64,000 nt of DNA from Rhabdobacter roseus. Lineage in GTDB: Bacteria; Bacteroidota; Bacteroidia; Cytophagales; Spirosomataceae. This document shows, in pieces, positions 26,083-34,675 of this stretch (within the stretch, counting starts at the first letter, position 1; every line of letters begins with the position of its first letter). The notes beneath the pieces were generated by a model that did no database searches, was not told the DNA's origin, and saw only the letters and a list, made by a program, of their open reading frames with translations. The DNA is taken from positions 806,001 to 870,000 of the forward strand of contig NZ_JACHGF010000002.1 in assembly GCF_014202275.1 (NCBI RefSeq), written 5' to 3'. The translations under genes were made by a program, and so were the position numbers.

Positions 26083-26428
26083 CTTTTTTCAGGATTGCTT
26101 TTATAAGGTACTTTGCAGGGCTTTGGCTAAGATTCACGTTACTGGGACAGGAAGCGTGCTGGTTTGCTTTTGTAGAATCGGTTAGTTTGCAATTTACAAA
26201 ATAGGTTGGTTCGCGTTTGCAACGCGAACCCCCAGGTACCTCTCGTCTGCGACGAGCAGTCCAGCCAAAGTACCTCCGAGCCATAGCCCGGCCTTTACTC
26301 AAAAGTACCTTCTTTTCACAAAAATACGCGCTTCCGCAGTAGTCTATCCCGTCTTTTGGTGAGTAATATAATAAAAAGAAGAAGCAATTGACCAAGGTAC
26401 CTGGGAGTACCTGCCTTTTTACACGTTT
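26083..26428. other. Intergenic region upstream of DUF1330-like gene
   Basis: 346 bases between divergent genes. It contains one palindrome pair (next entry) and several GTACC words near 26110, 26237, 26270, 26305 and 26396-26410. No gene is supported. Confidence 0.5.
26208..26256. repeat. Palindrome pair, same family as the 25.4-25.8 kb array
   Basis: The 23-bp palindrome (26208-26230) is identical in sequence to those at 25565 and 25693. It is followed by CCAGGTACCTCTCG and a second palindrome CTCGTCTGCGACGAG (26242-26256) that differs at one base from its partners. The gene tail copy is absent here. Confidence 0.8.
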
Positions 26429-27253
26429 ATGAATCTAGCTAGCGCGTTGAGCCTGCGCCAAAAACTGGCCAACGGACAAAACGTATACGGTACCTGTATC
26501 ACCTCCAACGCCCCAATGTGGCCCGCTGCGCTTAGGCGCGTAGGGGTCGATTTTGTATTTCTGGACACGGAGCACATTCCGCTGGGTCGCCCCGAGCTAG
26601 CCACCCTGTGCCAGCTTTTCCGCGCCTACGGCATCGTGCCCATCGTCCGCATTCCCAGCCCCGACCCTTTCCTGGCCTGCCAGGCCATTGACGGCGGCGC
26701 GGGTGGCATTGTGGCTCCCTACCTGGAGTCCGTGGAGCAGATTCGGGAGCTGGTGGGTGCTACCAAGTACCGCCCTTTGAAGGGAGAAATCCTGGCTAAG
26801 TACCTGTCGGGAGCGGAGCCAGTACCCGCCGACCTGCAAAAGTACCTTGCCCACTACAACGGCGACACGCTCTGCATCGCCAACATCGAAAGCGTCCCCG
26901 CCCTCGAACGCCTCGACGAGCTATTGTCGGTAGCGGGCCTGGATGCCGTGTTCATTGGTCCGCATGATTTATCGGTGAGCATGGGGTTGCCCGAGCAGTA
27001 CGACCACCCGGAGTTTGAACGCGCCGTCCGGACCATCATCCGCACGTGTCGCCAAAAGGGCCTTTCGGTGGGAATTCACTTCTCGCTGGAGCCCGAGCGC
27101 CAGGTCCAATGGATCAAAGAGGGGGCCAACATCGTGGTACATAGCTTCGACGTGGCCCTCTTCACCCAGCGCCTCAGCCACGACCTCAGCCTGATCCGCC
27201 AGGCCGTGGGCGACGAGGTACTTTCCAATTCCGTCGAAAATTTTATCGTATAA
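26429..27253 (+). CDS. HpcH/HpaI-family aldolase
   Basis: 274 residues. TIM-barrel class II aldolase of the HpcH/HpaI/citrate lyase beta family: DFVFLDTEHIPLGRPEL (catalytic His-Arg region), GAGGIVAPYLESVEQ (metal Glu and surrounding), VFIGPHDLSVSMG (metal Asp region). Members cleave 2-keto-3-deoxy sugar acids to pyruvate plus an aldehyde. The neighbouring DUF1080 gene starts 19 bases downstream, and a GH127 enzyme is nearby, which fits a role in sugar catabolism. The exact substrate (for example 2-keto-3-deoxy-L-rhamnonate) is unproven. Confidence 0.88.
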   Translation: MNLASALSLRQKLANGQNVYGTCITSNAPMWPAALRRVGVDFVFLDTEHIPLGRPELATLCQLFRAYGIVPIVRIPSPDPFLACQAIDGGAGGIVAPYLESVEQIRELVGATKYRPLKGEILAKYLSGAEPVPADLQKYLAHYNGDTLCIANIESVPALERLDELLSVAGLDAVFIGPHDLSVSMGLPEQYDHPEFERAVRTIIRTCRQKGLSVGIHFSLEPERQVQWIKEGANIVVHSFDVALFTQRLSHDLSLIRQAVGDEVLSNSVENFIV

Positions 27254-27271
27254 CTGACTCTTCCTACTCCC

Positions 27272-27880
27272 ATGAAATGTACCCTCAAAAACCTCCTGTT
27301 GCTTTGCGTGCTCGTGAGCTTCGGTTCCTGGACCGCCAAGCCAAAGTGGATTTCGTTGTTTAACGGCAAAGACCTCACGGGCTGGACCAGCCGCGGCGAC
27401 GCCCGTTGGAGCGTGCGCAACGGGGTACTGGTGGGCGAAGACGGCCGCGGCCACCTGTACGCCGCCCCGGTGCTGAAAGACCTGGAAGTGAAGGGGGAAT
27501 TTCGGATCAGTAGCCAGGGCAAGAGTGCCAACAGCGGCCTGTACGTGCGGGCCAACGAGCCCGCCGACAACCCCAACGGCTTTCCTCAGGGTTACGAAGC
27601 GCAGATTTGCCACACCCAAGACGCCCACACGGGCTGGCTCTGGAAGCCCGGCAAGCCCACGGGCCAGGCCTCGGCCCTGCTCACGAAGGACGACGAGTGG
27701 TTTCCGATGCGGGTACGGGCCGTGGGCAACACCCTCCAGATCTGGATCAAGGACCAGCTGGTGATGACGCACCAGGACGATGAATACCCGGAGGGAAAAT
27801 TCGCGATTCAGTGCCACAACCCCGGCATGCGCGTCGAAGCCCGCAACCTTTACTACCAGGATTTGTCTAAGAAAAAATAA
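27272..27880 (+). CDS. DUF1080 (3-keto-disaccharide hydrolase) secreted protein
   Basis: 202 residues. Signal peptide to about residue 22. The DUF1080 jelly-roll opens with the typical ISLFNGKDLTGWTSRGDARWSVRNGVLVGE and continues LKGEFRISSQGKSANSGLYVRA and GYEAQICHTQDAHTGWLWKPGKPT. This concanavalin-like family includes 3-keto-glycoside hydrolases acting on oxidised sugars. It is co-directional with and close to the aldolase gene, so probably one operon for an oxidised or acidic sugar. Confidence 0.87.
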   Translation: MKCTLKNLLLLCVLVSFGSWTAKPKWISLFNGKDLTGWTSRGDARWSVRNGVLVGEDGRGHLYAAPVLKDLEVKGEFRISSQGKSANSGLYVRANEPADNPNGFPQGYEAQICHTQDAHTGWLWKPGKPTGQASALLTKDDEWFPMRVRAVGNTLQIWIKDQLVMTHQDDEYPEGKFAIQCHNPGMRVEARNLYYQDLSKKK

Positions 27881-27964
27881 CGGCGGCACTAAAGTACCCC
27901 TGTCACTAAAACAGCACAAGTACCCTCTGCCCCAAACCCACTGCCCTCTGCCACTTTACTGGCC

Positions 27965-29920
27965 CTATTTCTGAAGATTAAACCAAACGGCCATTTCGCT
28001 GGGGCCGCGGTTGCTCCAGGCGTAGTAGGGAATCAGCGTCAGGGGCGTGGGTCCGGTGGCTTGCAGCACCGTTACGCCCTCGAGCAGCTCACTGCGGTAG
28101 GTAGGTGTAAACGTTTGGTCAGCACGTACCGAAAGGCTCAGCGCCCGGCCTCCGTTGTCGGCTCCTTCGGCGCAGTACACCACGGGTCCCCGCTCAATGG
28201 CTACTTTACCTACGTTAGCCCGTACTTGCTCGTGCGCGACCATTTTCCGGACGGGCATGGCCAGTTGCAGCGTCACCACGTCGCCCGCTTTCCATTTGCG
28301 GTTTATTCTCAAGTACCCCTGTTCGGGCCGGGCCGGTACTTTCTTGCCGTTTATTTTTAGGTCAATCGCCAATTCCGGTTCCTGTAGATTTCGGTACAGA
28401 TCGCCCGGCACCGGCTGCGCCGTAGCCCAGGCTGGTACCCTCAGCAATAGGGGAAATTCCGCCGTTTTTTCCGGCGCTACGGTGAGTTTGATGGTCCCCT
28501 CCCAGGGGTAGTTGGTTTCCTGGGTGAGTTTCACCGTCGTGGGGCCCAGGGGTACTTCTACCTCACTGGCTACGAAGTGATTCACCCGCAGCTCCAGCCC
28601 TCGGGTAGCGTACAGGTACCCCGGCAAGGAAGGCAAAAAACGCGTGACGTTGGAGGGGCAACAAGCGCAGGAATACCACGGCCAGCGCGCCGCCGCTACG
28701 CCCATGCCCCGGTCGTTGACGCCATTGGACGACATCGGATTGACGTAGAAAAACTTCGTCCCCTCCAGCGACATCCCGCCCAGAAAGGCGTTGTAAAGTA
28801 CCCGCTCGAACACGTCGAGGTACTTGGTTTCACCGCTCAGCAGGTACATGCGGTGGCTCCAGAGCATGTTCGCAATGGCGGCACAGGTTTCGGCGTAGGC
28901 GCTGTCGTTGGGCAGCAGGTAGGCGTCGTCAAAGGCCTCGCCGTCGGCCCGGGCCCCTACCCCGCCCGTGATGTACTGCTTGCGCGTGGCCGCATCCTGC
29001 CAGATTTGCTCCGCCACCCGCCGGTAGGAGGTGTCGTTTTGGAGCAAAGCCAGATCCGCCAGGGCGGCGTAAAGGTACTGCGCCCGCACGGCGTGGCCCT
29101 GGGCTTCGGTCTGCTGCGCCACGGGTACCTGATCCTGGAAGTAGGTAGGTCCGAGCTGGTGGGCATCCAGGAAGAGCGGCCGCTTGTCAGAGCGGCCACG
29201 CATGTCTACAAAAAATTTCGCCAACTCCAGGTACTTGGGTTGGCCCGTAACTTGGTAAAGCTTCACCAGGCCGATCTCGATTTCTTCGTGGCCCGGCACT
29301 ACCACCAGCTGGCCGGGCTTCGGTCCAATGGTCTCGATGAGGTGGTTGGCATTTTTGATCGCCACCTCCAGCAGCGAGCGCTTGCCAGTAGCCTCGTAGT
29401 GCGCCACGGCGGCTTCGTAGAGGTGACCCACGTTGTAGAGTTCGTGGCTTCCGTTCTCGAACGAATACGGGTGCGGCCCCGCAATCCAGTCTTTCAGACC
29501 GGTGCTGTCGCCGTAGATGGTCCGGATGGTGTACAAGTACCCGTTGGGTTGCTGGGCGGCAGCAAAGAGCGTGATGAGGCTATCGAGGTAGCGGTCCAGG
29601 GCGGGGTCGTAGTGGTTTTGGAGCGAATAGGCCGCCCCTTCCACCACCTTGAATACGTCGGAGTCGTCGAAGCGGGTACCTTGAAAAGTACCCTCCGCCA
29701 GCTTGCCCGCCACCGCGAAGTTATGGATGCGGCCTGTTTCCTCACACTGATGAAAAGCGTGGGGGATCGTGGCGGTGCGGGCCACCTCCAGGCGCGTGTG
29801 CCAAAAGCCGGGCCGGGTTTTGACCTGCTTGAGCGGCACGGCCCGCAACGTATCGGTGCGTTGGGCCTGACCCGGTAAGAAACAGAAGACGAGTAGAAAG
29901 AGGTAAAGGTACTTGGTCAT
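27965..29920 (-). CDS. Glycoside hydrolase family 127 (beta-L-arabinofuranosidase-like)
   Basis: 651 residues from the ATG at 29920, which begins a signal peptide (MTKYLYLFLLVFCFLPGQAQ). The GH127 (alpha/alpha)6 barrel is recognised from TRPGFWHTRL, RFDDSDVFKVVEGAAYSL, WSHRMYLLSGETKYLDVFERVLYNAFLGG, and the zinc-cysteine motif YSCACCPSN (about residues 420-428) that supplies the catalytic Cys of HypBA1-type enzymes. C-terminal beta domains follow. It should release beta-L-arabinofuranose or a related sugar outside the cytoplasm. It converges on the DUF1080 gene. Confidence 0.92.
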   Translation of the reverse strand: MTKYLYLFLLVFCFLPGQAQRTDTLRAVPLKQVKTRPGFWHTRLEVARTATIPHAFHQCEETGRIHNFAVAGKLAEGTFQGTRFDDSDVFKVVEGAAYSLQNHYDPALDRYLDSLITLFAAAQQPNGYLYTIRTIYGDSTGLKDWIAGPHPYSFENGSHELYNVGHLYEAAVAHYEATGKRSLLEVAIKNANHLIETIGPKPGQLVVVPGHEEIEIGLVKLYQVTGQPKYLELAKFFVDMRGRSDKRPLFLDAHQLGPTYFQDQVPVAQQTEAQGHAVRAQYLYAALADLALLQNDTSYRRVAEQIWQDAATRKQYITGGVGARADGEAFDDAYLLPNDSAYAETCAAIANMLWSHRMYLLSGETKYLDVFERVLYNAFLGGMSLEGTKFFYVNPMSSNGVNDRGMGVAAARWPWYSCACCPSNVTRFLPSLPGYLYATRGLELRVNHFVASEVEVPLGPTTVKLTQETNYPWEGTIKLTVAPEKTAEFPLLLRVPAWATAQPVPGDLYRNLQEPELAIDLKINGKKVPARPEQGYLRINRKWKAGDVVTLQLAMPVRKMVAHEQVRANVGKVAIERGPVVYCAEGADNGGRALSLSVRADQTFTPTYRSELLEGVTVLQATGPTPLTLIPYYAWSNRGPSEMAVWFNLQK

Positions 29921-30058
29921 GATTTGAAGAAATTGGCTTGAGGTAATTAGCACGCCAGGGTTCGTTCAAAAAGTTATGCCAGGGGTACTTTGAGAAGGTA
30001 CTTCACTCGGGTCAAGTAGGCTGGGCCGTAGTTGCCAATAAAAACCTTTTTTAGCTTC

Positions 30059-30089
30059 TTGTAAATATAAAAAAGTTACTTACCTTTTG
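30059..30089 (+). promoter_or_regulatory. Candidate promoter for lipoprotein gene
   Basis: TTG at 30059-30061, 19 bases, then TACCTTTTG at 30081-30089, one base from TAnnTTTG. Spacing is right for Bacteroidota. The ATG is 33 bases downstream. Confidence 0.4.
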
Positions 30090-30121
30090 ACCTCTATATC
30101 CAACCGAACCTATTTATACCT

Positions 30122-30598
30122 ATGAAGCAACTATCAAGAGGTGTACTAGTGCTCCTGACCGTACTCCTCATCAGCTGCCCAGAGCCCAGAATGATGGGCC
30201 CGCTCTTTCATCTGGCAGATACGTATTGGCAACTGGAACGCGTGAAGATAGGCGACCAAGTACTGACCGCGGAAGAATTTGGCCAATCGCGTAAGCTGGC
30301 GATCAGAAGCGGACACCCTTTTCACTACCGCTTTTACCTCAATGACTCCCTCGAACAGGAGGTAGGTTTTTTAGATAATGGTTTTTTCGATCGAAATCGA
30401 AATACGCGGGATGAGTACATTTATTCCGGCAGAGACACCCGTACTTTTATCGACTACGGCTTTCGGCTGATCGTCACCGGCCCCAGCAAGCAAGCGGGCC
30501 CCAACCAAATCGAAATCAGCAACCTCATTCGCGGTGATTACACCCACGAAAAAGATACCATCCGGTACTTTTATCGGCCTACGGAGTCGTTTGAATGA
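30122..30598 (+). CDS. Hypothetical lipoprotein
   Basis: 158 residues. Lipoprotein signal ending LISC (Cys about residue 19). The mature part looks all-beta with DTYWQLERVKIGDQVLTAEEF at the start, reminiscent of META- or lipocalin-like lipoproteins, but I cannot assign a family. It has only one GTACC/GGTAC word, close to chance, and lies next to the repeat-flanked DUF3472 cassette, so it may belong to the same variable region. Confidence 0.6.
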   Translation: MKQLSRGVLVLLTVLLISCPEPRMMGPLFHLADTYWQLERVKIGDQVLTAEEFGQSRKLAIRSGHPFHYRFYLNDSLEQEVGFLDNGFFDRNRNTRDEYIYSGRDTRTFIDYGFRLIVTGPSKQAGPNQIEISNLIRGDYTHEKDTIRYFYRPTESFE

Positions 30599-31036
30599 TT
30601 AGGAAGGTACCTTTCGTGCTCCTTTTGTGCGACCACGCTGTGGTCGGCCGGGAGTAGTGCGGGGCGGGGAATTCTATAAACGTGTGACCGCCCCTCGGTC
30701 AGCTTTGACCCTCCGATGGCAAATCAACAGTAGCTGCTCACCAATCTCCGCTACCGCCGGTTTGCAACCGAGTCGCTACAGCGCACCGGACGTTCGCCGG
30801 TGGTTAAAAATAATCCCAGTCTGTGACTACCTCACAACTTCATCGTCAGCGCCACGCGCTTACGCGTCTGGTCTCCAGCTACCGTCAGTTTGTCATCGGC
30901 GCAGGTCATTGAATTGAAGTTTTAAACGCAAATCTCCTTTTGACCTTCATTTTAAAACGAAGGTCAAAAAGAGTCGCAGACTATGATTATTTTCTACCAC
31001 CGGTTACAAACCGGCGGTAGCTTTCAGCGGTAGCCA
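30599..31036. repeat. Repeat region with tex-tail copy, left flank of DUF3472 cassette
   Basis: 438 bases without a gene. At about 30755-30830 is an element (CTACCGCCGGTTTGCAACCG, then an extra 26 bases, then CCGGTGGTTAAAAATAATCC and AGTCTGTGACTACC) that matches 32363-32411. It continues into about 29 bases identical to the end of tex (from about 30829, TCACAACTTCATCGTCAGCG) and then a diverged stretch still alignable to tex. At 30974-31021 the same element occurs inverted. Between them 30915-30970 has an AT-rich hairpin (GACCTTCATTTT / AAAACGAAGGTC). Confidence 0.75.
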
Positions 31037-32356
31037 TTACGGAAGCTCACTAAAGGGGATGGCGGGGGGAGTGGATAAGGTCGGGCGTTCGAACATTTCG
31101 CTGATTTTTGTATGCTCATTGAAAAATCCGCAGTTTTTCAGAAAGAAATAATTTCCCTGAAGCCCCCCGGCATAATCGAGCCGGTAGCCGGTGCGGGCCG
31201 TATTATCGGCGGTGAACCTTGCTTTGGTCAGCTCGGCCCAAGTACCCTGAGAGTCCCTGATCCACTGATTACCGAATAAAACCGACCGGGAAAGGTTGCC
31301 CGTAGCCGGGATAAAATTTTCGAGGAATGAATGCGTCCGCCTTAACCAAGAATGTGTTTTAGGGCGTTTAAAGCTAGCTATGAGCCACCAGGTATCGAGT
31401 TCCGGCGCAAAAAAGTAGGCTGTAAAAGTAGTGGTGCTGTCGCCGTTCGGCTTGCCCCGCAGCAGAAAGCGGTAGGTATTACCGGCTTTCCAGTTGAAGC
31501 GGAGGAAGCTCTGTCCCCCCGATCCCTCATTGCCAAACTCGCCGGTATATACATCTTCCCCTTTTTTGAGCATGACTATACGCTGGTCCGCAGGTATCTC
31601 TTTCGGGTTGTCGGTCTCAAACGGGCTCCAGACCGAAAACAACACCCGGCGTTCGGTGTCGGAGTTGACCTGTATTCCGAAATAGCCCTGAGCGAATCCG
31701 TTGGCCATATAGTAGGAACCGATCACGTCCTGTCCTTCCGGCACCGTTATTTCGTTGTAAAACCATTCGGCGTCGATGTCATCGGCGAAAGGGTAGTTAA
31801 GATGAACCGACGGCCCACGGCGCCCCCAGTAAAAGAAATTCCCTTCGTTGTTTTTGACAAAATGTACGGGATTATCGGCGTCGGAGAGCTGAATGTCTAT
31901 ACTTTTCAGGTTCCCAAAGCTGGCACCGGTCCTGGAGATACCCCGGATCGTGATTTTCTGGTAACCTCCGGCCCTGATATTAAACTCCCCAACAGGGATT
32001 GAGGAAAATCCCGGCTGGTCAAGTTGGATCCGTTGCTTCACGGATCCCAGCTCAAGCTCAATTTCACTGCTTCCTACCGGTACGGCGGCCACCAGTGCCA
32101 ATTGAATTTTGGCGGGCTTCTCCAGGTGGAAGTAGGTCGTAACCAAACTGGACGCATTATCCCATTGCGATAGTCCGTCGGCATTTACCCTGGTTTCGAA
32201 TGCCGGGGAAACCCAGGTATTGCCTCCCAAAGGGATGCTGTAGATTTGGGGAGCCTGGGCGTCGCATGCCAGAACCCTCAGGCCAAGCACCGTGGCGAGC
32301 AGGATTTCTGCTGGCCACGGCATCCAATTTGGTTTTACGTTTATCATCAGTATCAT
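31037..32356 (-). CDS. DUF3472/DUF5077-type secreted protein
   Basis: 439 residues. Hydrophobic N-terminal segment (about 15-33) consistent with export. The N-terminal half (about 35-160) looks like a DUF5077 carbohydrate-binding-type domain (IPLGGNTWVSPAFETRVNADGLSQWDN). The C-terminal half has the DUF3472 pattern (FFYWGRRGPSVHLNYPF, EWFYNEITVPEGQDVIGSYYMANGFAQGYFGIQVNS, FSVWSPFETDNP, GGQSFLRFNWKAGNTYRFLLRG). Probably a glycan-binding or -processing protein. It is bracketed by copies of one repeat element and holds just 2 GTACC/GGTAC words in 1.3 kb, suggesting recent insertion downstream of tex. Confidence 0.75.
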   Translation of the reverse strand: MILMINVKPNWMPWPAEILLATVLGLRVLACDAQAPQIYSIPLGGNTWVSPAFETRVNADGLSQWDNASSLVTTYFHLEKPAKIQLALVAAVPVGSSEIELELGSVKQRIQLDQPGFSSIPVGEFNIRAGGYQKITIRGISRTGASFGNLKSIDIQLSDADNPVHFVKNNEGNFFYWGRRGPSVHLNYPFADDIDAEWFYNEITVPEGQDVIGSYYMANGFAQGYFGIQVNSDTERRVLFSVWSPFETDNPKEIPADQRIVMLKKGEDVYTGEFGNEGSGGQSFLRFNWKAGNTYRFLLRGKPNGDSTTTFTAYFFAPELDTWWLIASFKRPKTHSWLRRTHSFLENFIPATGNLSRSVLFGNQWIRDSQGTWAELTKARFTADNTARTGYRLDYAGGLQGNYFFLKNCGFFNEHTKISEMFERPTLSTPPAIPFSELP

Positions 32357-32362
32357 ATAACT

Positions 32363-32421
32363 ACCCCGCTACCGCCGGTTTGCAACCGGTGGTTAAAAAT
32401 AATCCCAGTCTGCGACTACCC
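32363..32421 (+). repeat. Repeat element, right flank of DUF3472 cassette
   Basis: CTACCGCCGGTTTGCAACCG, GTGGTTAAAAATAATCCC and AGTCTGCGACTACCC, running straight into the 3' end of tex. It is in direct orientation to the copy near 30755 and inverted relative to that at 30974-31021. Confidence 0.8.
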
Positions 32422-34539
32422 TCACAACTTCATCGTCAGCGCCACGCGTTTGCGGGCCTGATCTACCTCAAGTACCTTCACCGTGACCGTCTGCCGGAGC
32501 TTCACCACCTCGTTGGGGTCTTTGACAAAGTGGTTGGCCAATTGCGATACGTGTACGAGGCCATCCTGCTTTACCCCCACGTCCACAAAAGCGCCAAAAG
32601 CTGTGATGTTGGTGACGATGCCCGGCAGTACCATGCCCTCACGGAGGTCATCGACGCTCCGCACGCTGCGGTCAAAGGCGAAGACTTGCATGGGCGCACG
32701 CGGGTCACGGGCGGGCTTTTCGAGCTCGGCCATGATGTCGTGCAGTGTCGGGAGGCCCACGGTGTCCGAGACGTACTTGCTCAGGACTACCTGCTTGCGC
32801 AGCTCGGGCTTTTGCATGAGCTGTTGCACCGAAGTACCTACGTCCTGCGCCATGCGCTCCACCAGTTCGTAGCGCTCGGGGTGTACGGCGCTATTATCCA
32901 GCGGATTCTTGGCCTGATCGATGCGTAAAAAACCCGCCGCCTGCTCAAACGCTTTAGCACCCAGCCGAGGTACTTTCATAAGCTGCTTGCGGGAGTTAAA
33001 AGCGCCGTTTTGGGCGCGGTAGTCCACAATGTTTTGCGCCAGGGCCGGGCCCAGGCCCGACACGTACCGTAGCAAATGCTTGCTGGCGGTGTTGAGGTTC
33101 ACGCCCACCTGGTTTACACAGCTTTCCACCACGGTGTCGAGGGTACTTTTAAGCGCCGACTGGTCTACGTCGTGCTGGTACTGCCCCACGCCAATGGACT
33201 TCGGGTCGATCTTCACAAGCTCGGCCAGCGGGTCCATGAGGCGACGACCGATGGAGATTGCGCCGCGCACGGTGACGTCCTTCTGCGGAAACTCCTCCCG
33301 CGCCACCTCCGAGGCCGAATAAATCGACGCGCCCTGCTCGCTCACCAGAAACAAGCCAATCGCTTCCTCCCGGCCCAAAGTACCCAGCTGCTTCCGCACA
33401 AAGTCCTCCGTTTCGCGGCCCGCCGTGCCGTTGCCCACCGCGATGGCCTCGACCTGGTACTTGTCGAGCCACTGACGCAGCGTGGCCTGCGCCTCGGCGG
33501 GCTTGTCAAAGGGATAAATCACGGTGTCGGCCAGCAAGGTGCCTTGCGCGTCCAGGGCGGTCATTTTGCAGCCGGTGCGGTAGCCGGGGTCGATGGCAAG
33601 TACCCTTTTTTGGCCCAGCGGCGAGGCCAGGAGCAGCTGCCGGAGGTTTTCGGCAAAAATCCAGATGGCGGATTGGTCCGCTTTTTCTTTGGAGAGCTTG
33701 GCAAACTCCGTTTCCAGGCTGGGTTTTAGCAGCCGCTTGTAGCTGTCTTTGGTAGCCAGCTCAATCTGCTCCTTGCTGCCGGGTAGCCCGCGCACAAACT
33801 GCCGCGAGAGGGTACTTAGGGCCTGCTCTTCGTCGGGCGATATATCCACGCTCAGGATGCCCTCCTCCTCGCCCCGCCGCAGGGCCAGCAGCCGATGCGA
33901 CGGAATGCGCGCCAGCGGCTCCGAGAAATCGAAGTAATCGCGGTACTTGGCCCCTTCGTCCTCCTTTTTCTTTTTTACTTTGGACGTAATGACCGCGCTC
34001 CGTCCAAAAAGTACTCGCAGGCGGTTGCGGGCTTCGGCGTTTTCGTTGATCCACTCGGCCATGATGTCGCGGGCGCCTTGCAGGGCATCCTCCACCGAAG
34101 GTACCTGCGCGTTGACAAACGCCCGCGCCTTGCGCTCGGGATCGGCCTCGCCTCCTTTGAAAAGTACCTGCGCCAGCGGCTCCAGGCCCTTCTCGATGGC
34201 CATCGTGGCGCGGGTTTTGCGCTTTTGCTTGTAGGGCAGGTAAATATCTTCCAGTTCGGTGAGCGTAAAAACGCTCTCAATCTGCTGGCGCAGCGAGGGC
34301 GTGAGCTTGCCCTGCTCGTCAATGCTTTTCAGGATGGCCTCGCGGCGCTTTTCTACCTCCTGCTGCTTCTGATACGTATCTTTGATGTTGCCGATTTGTA
34401 CTTCGTCGAGGCCACCGGTGGCTTCCTTGCGGTAACGCGACAGAAAAGGTACCGTAGCGCCTTCGTCCAGTAGTTGTATGGTGTTTCTAACCTGCTTTTC
34501 CGAAACGTTGGCTTCGCGGGCAATGAGCGTAAAATTCAT
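32422..34539 (-). CDS. tex: Transcription accessory protein Tex (S1 RNA-binding)
   Basis: 705 residues from the ATG at 34539; the upstream in-frame extension has no family resemblance. Layout of Tex: N-terminal helical region (about 1-200), YqgF/RNase H-like domain (about 320-450, VLAIDPGYRTGCKMTALD), helix-hairpin-helix domain (about 490-560, GLGPALAQNIVDYRAQNGAF), and C-terminal S1 domain (about 635-705, LREGMVLPGIVTNITAFGAFVDVGVKQDGLVHVSQL). It binds nucleic acid and affects transcription. The last ~29 bases of the gene and flanking repeat are duplicated about 1.6 kb downstream. Confidence 0.96.
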   Translation of the reverse strand: MNFTLIAREANVSEKQVRNTIQLLDEGATVPFLSRYRKEATGGLDEVQIGNIKDTYQKQQEVEKRREAILKSIDEQGKLTPSLRQQIESVFTLTELEDIYLPYKQKRKTRATMAIEKGLEPLAQVLFKGGEADPERKARAFVNAQVPSVEDALQGARDIMAEWINENAEARNRLRVLFGRSAVITSKVKKKKEDEGAKYRDYFDFSEPLARIPSHRLLALRRGEEEGILSVDISPDEEQALSTLSRQFVRGLPGSKEQIELATKDSYKRLLKPSLETEFAKLSKEKADQSAIWIFAENLRQLLLASPLGQKRVLAIDPGYRTGCKMTALDAQGTLLADTVIYPFDKPAEAQATLRQWLDKYQVEAIAVGNGTAGRETEDFVRKQLGTLGREEAIGLFLVSEQGASIYSASEVAREEFPQKDVTVRGAISIGRRLMDPLAELVKIDPKSIGVGQYQHDVDQSALKSTLDTVVESCVNQVGVNLNTASKHLLRYVSGLGPALAQNIVDYRAQNGAFNSRKQLMKVPRLGAKAFEQAAGFLRIDQAKNPLDNSAVHPERYELVERMAQDVGTSVQQLMQKPELRKQVVLSKYVSDTVGLPTLHDIMAELEKPARDPRAPMQVFAFDRSVRSVDDLREGMVLPGIVTNITAFGAFVDVGVKQDGLVHVSQLANHFVKDPNEVVKLRQTVTVKVLEVDQARKRVALTMKL

Positions 34540-34583
34540 GCGTGGGGGTACTTGGTGGTCATCAAATTTCAAAACAAGAGCTA

Positions 34584-34615
34584 CAAAGCTACGTCCACCA
34601 AACCCCATTTACAAA
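34584..34615 (-). promoter_or_regulatory. Bacteroidota-type promoter for tex
   Basis: On the minus strand: TTTG at 34615-34612, 20 bases, then TAGCTTTG at 34591-34584. Both boxes match the consensus (TTTG, 19-21 bases, TAnnTTTG), and the ATG lies 45 bases further. This is the best promoter match found in the window. Confidence 0.65.
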
Positions 34616-34675
34616 CCCGAAAGTACCCCGCCCCGCTAGGTGCCTGACGCCGAATCAAGTACCCAGCTGACTTCG

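Noticed and set aside
28577-29878. 433-codon plus-strand open frame
   Set aside because: Antisense to the GH127 gene, which has a signal peptide and catalytic motifs; the plus frame has no family resemblance.
30627-30917. 96-codon plus-strand open frame
   Set aside because: It runs through the repeat element and the copied tex tail; not protein-like.
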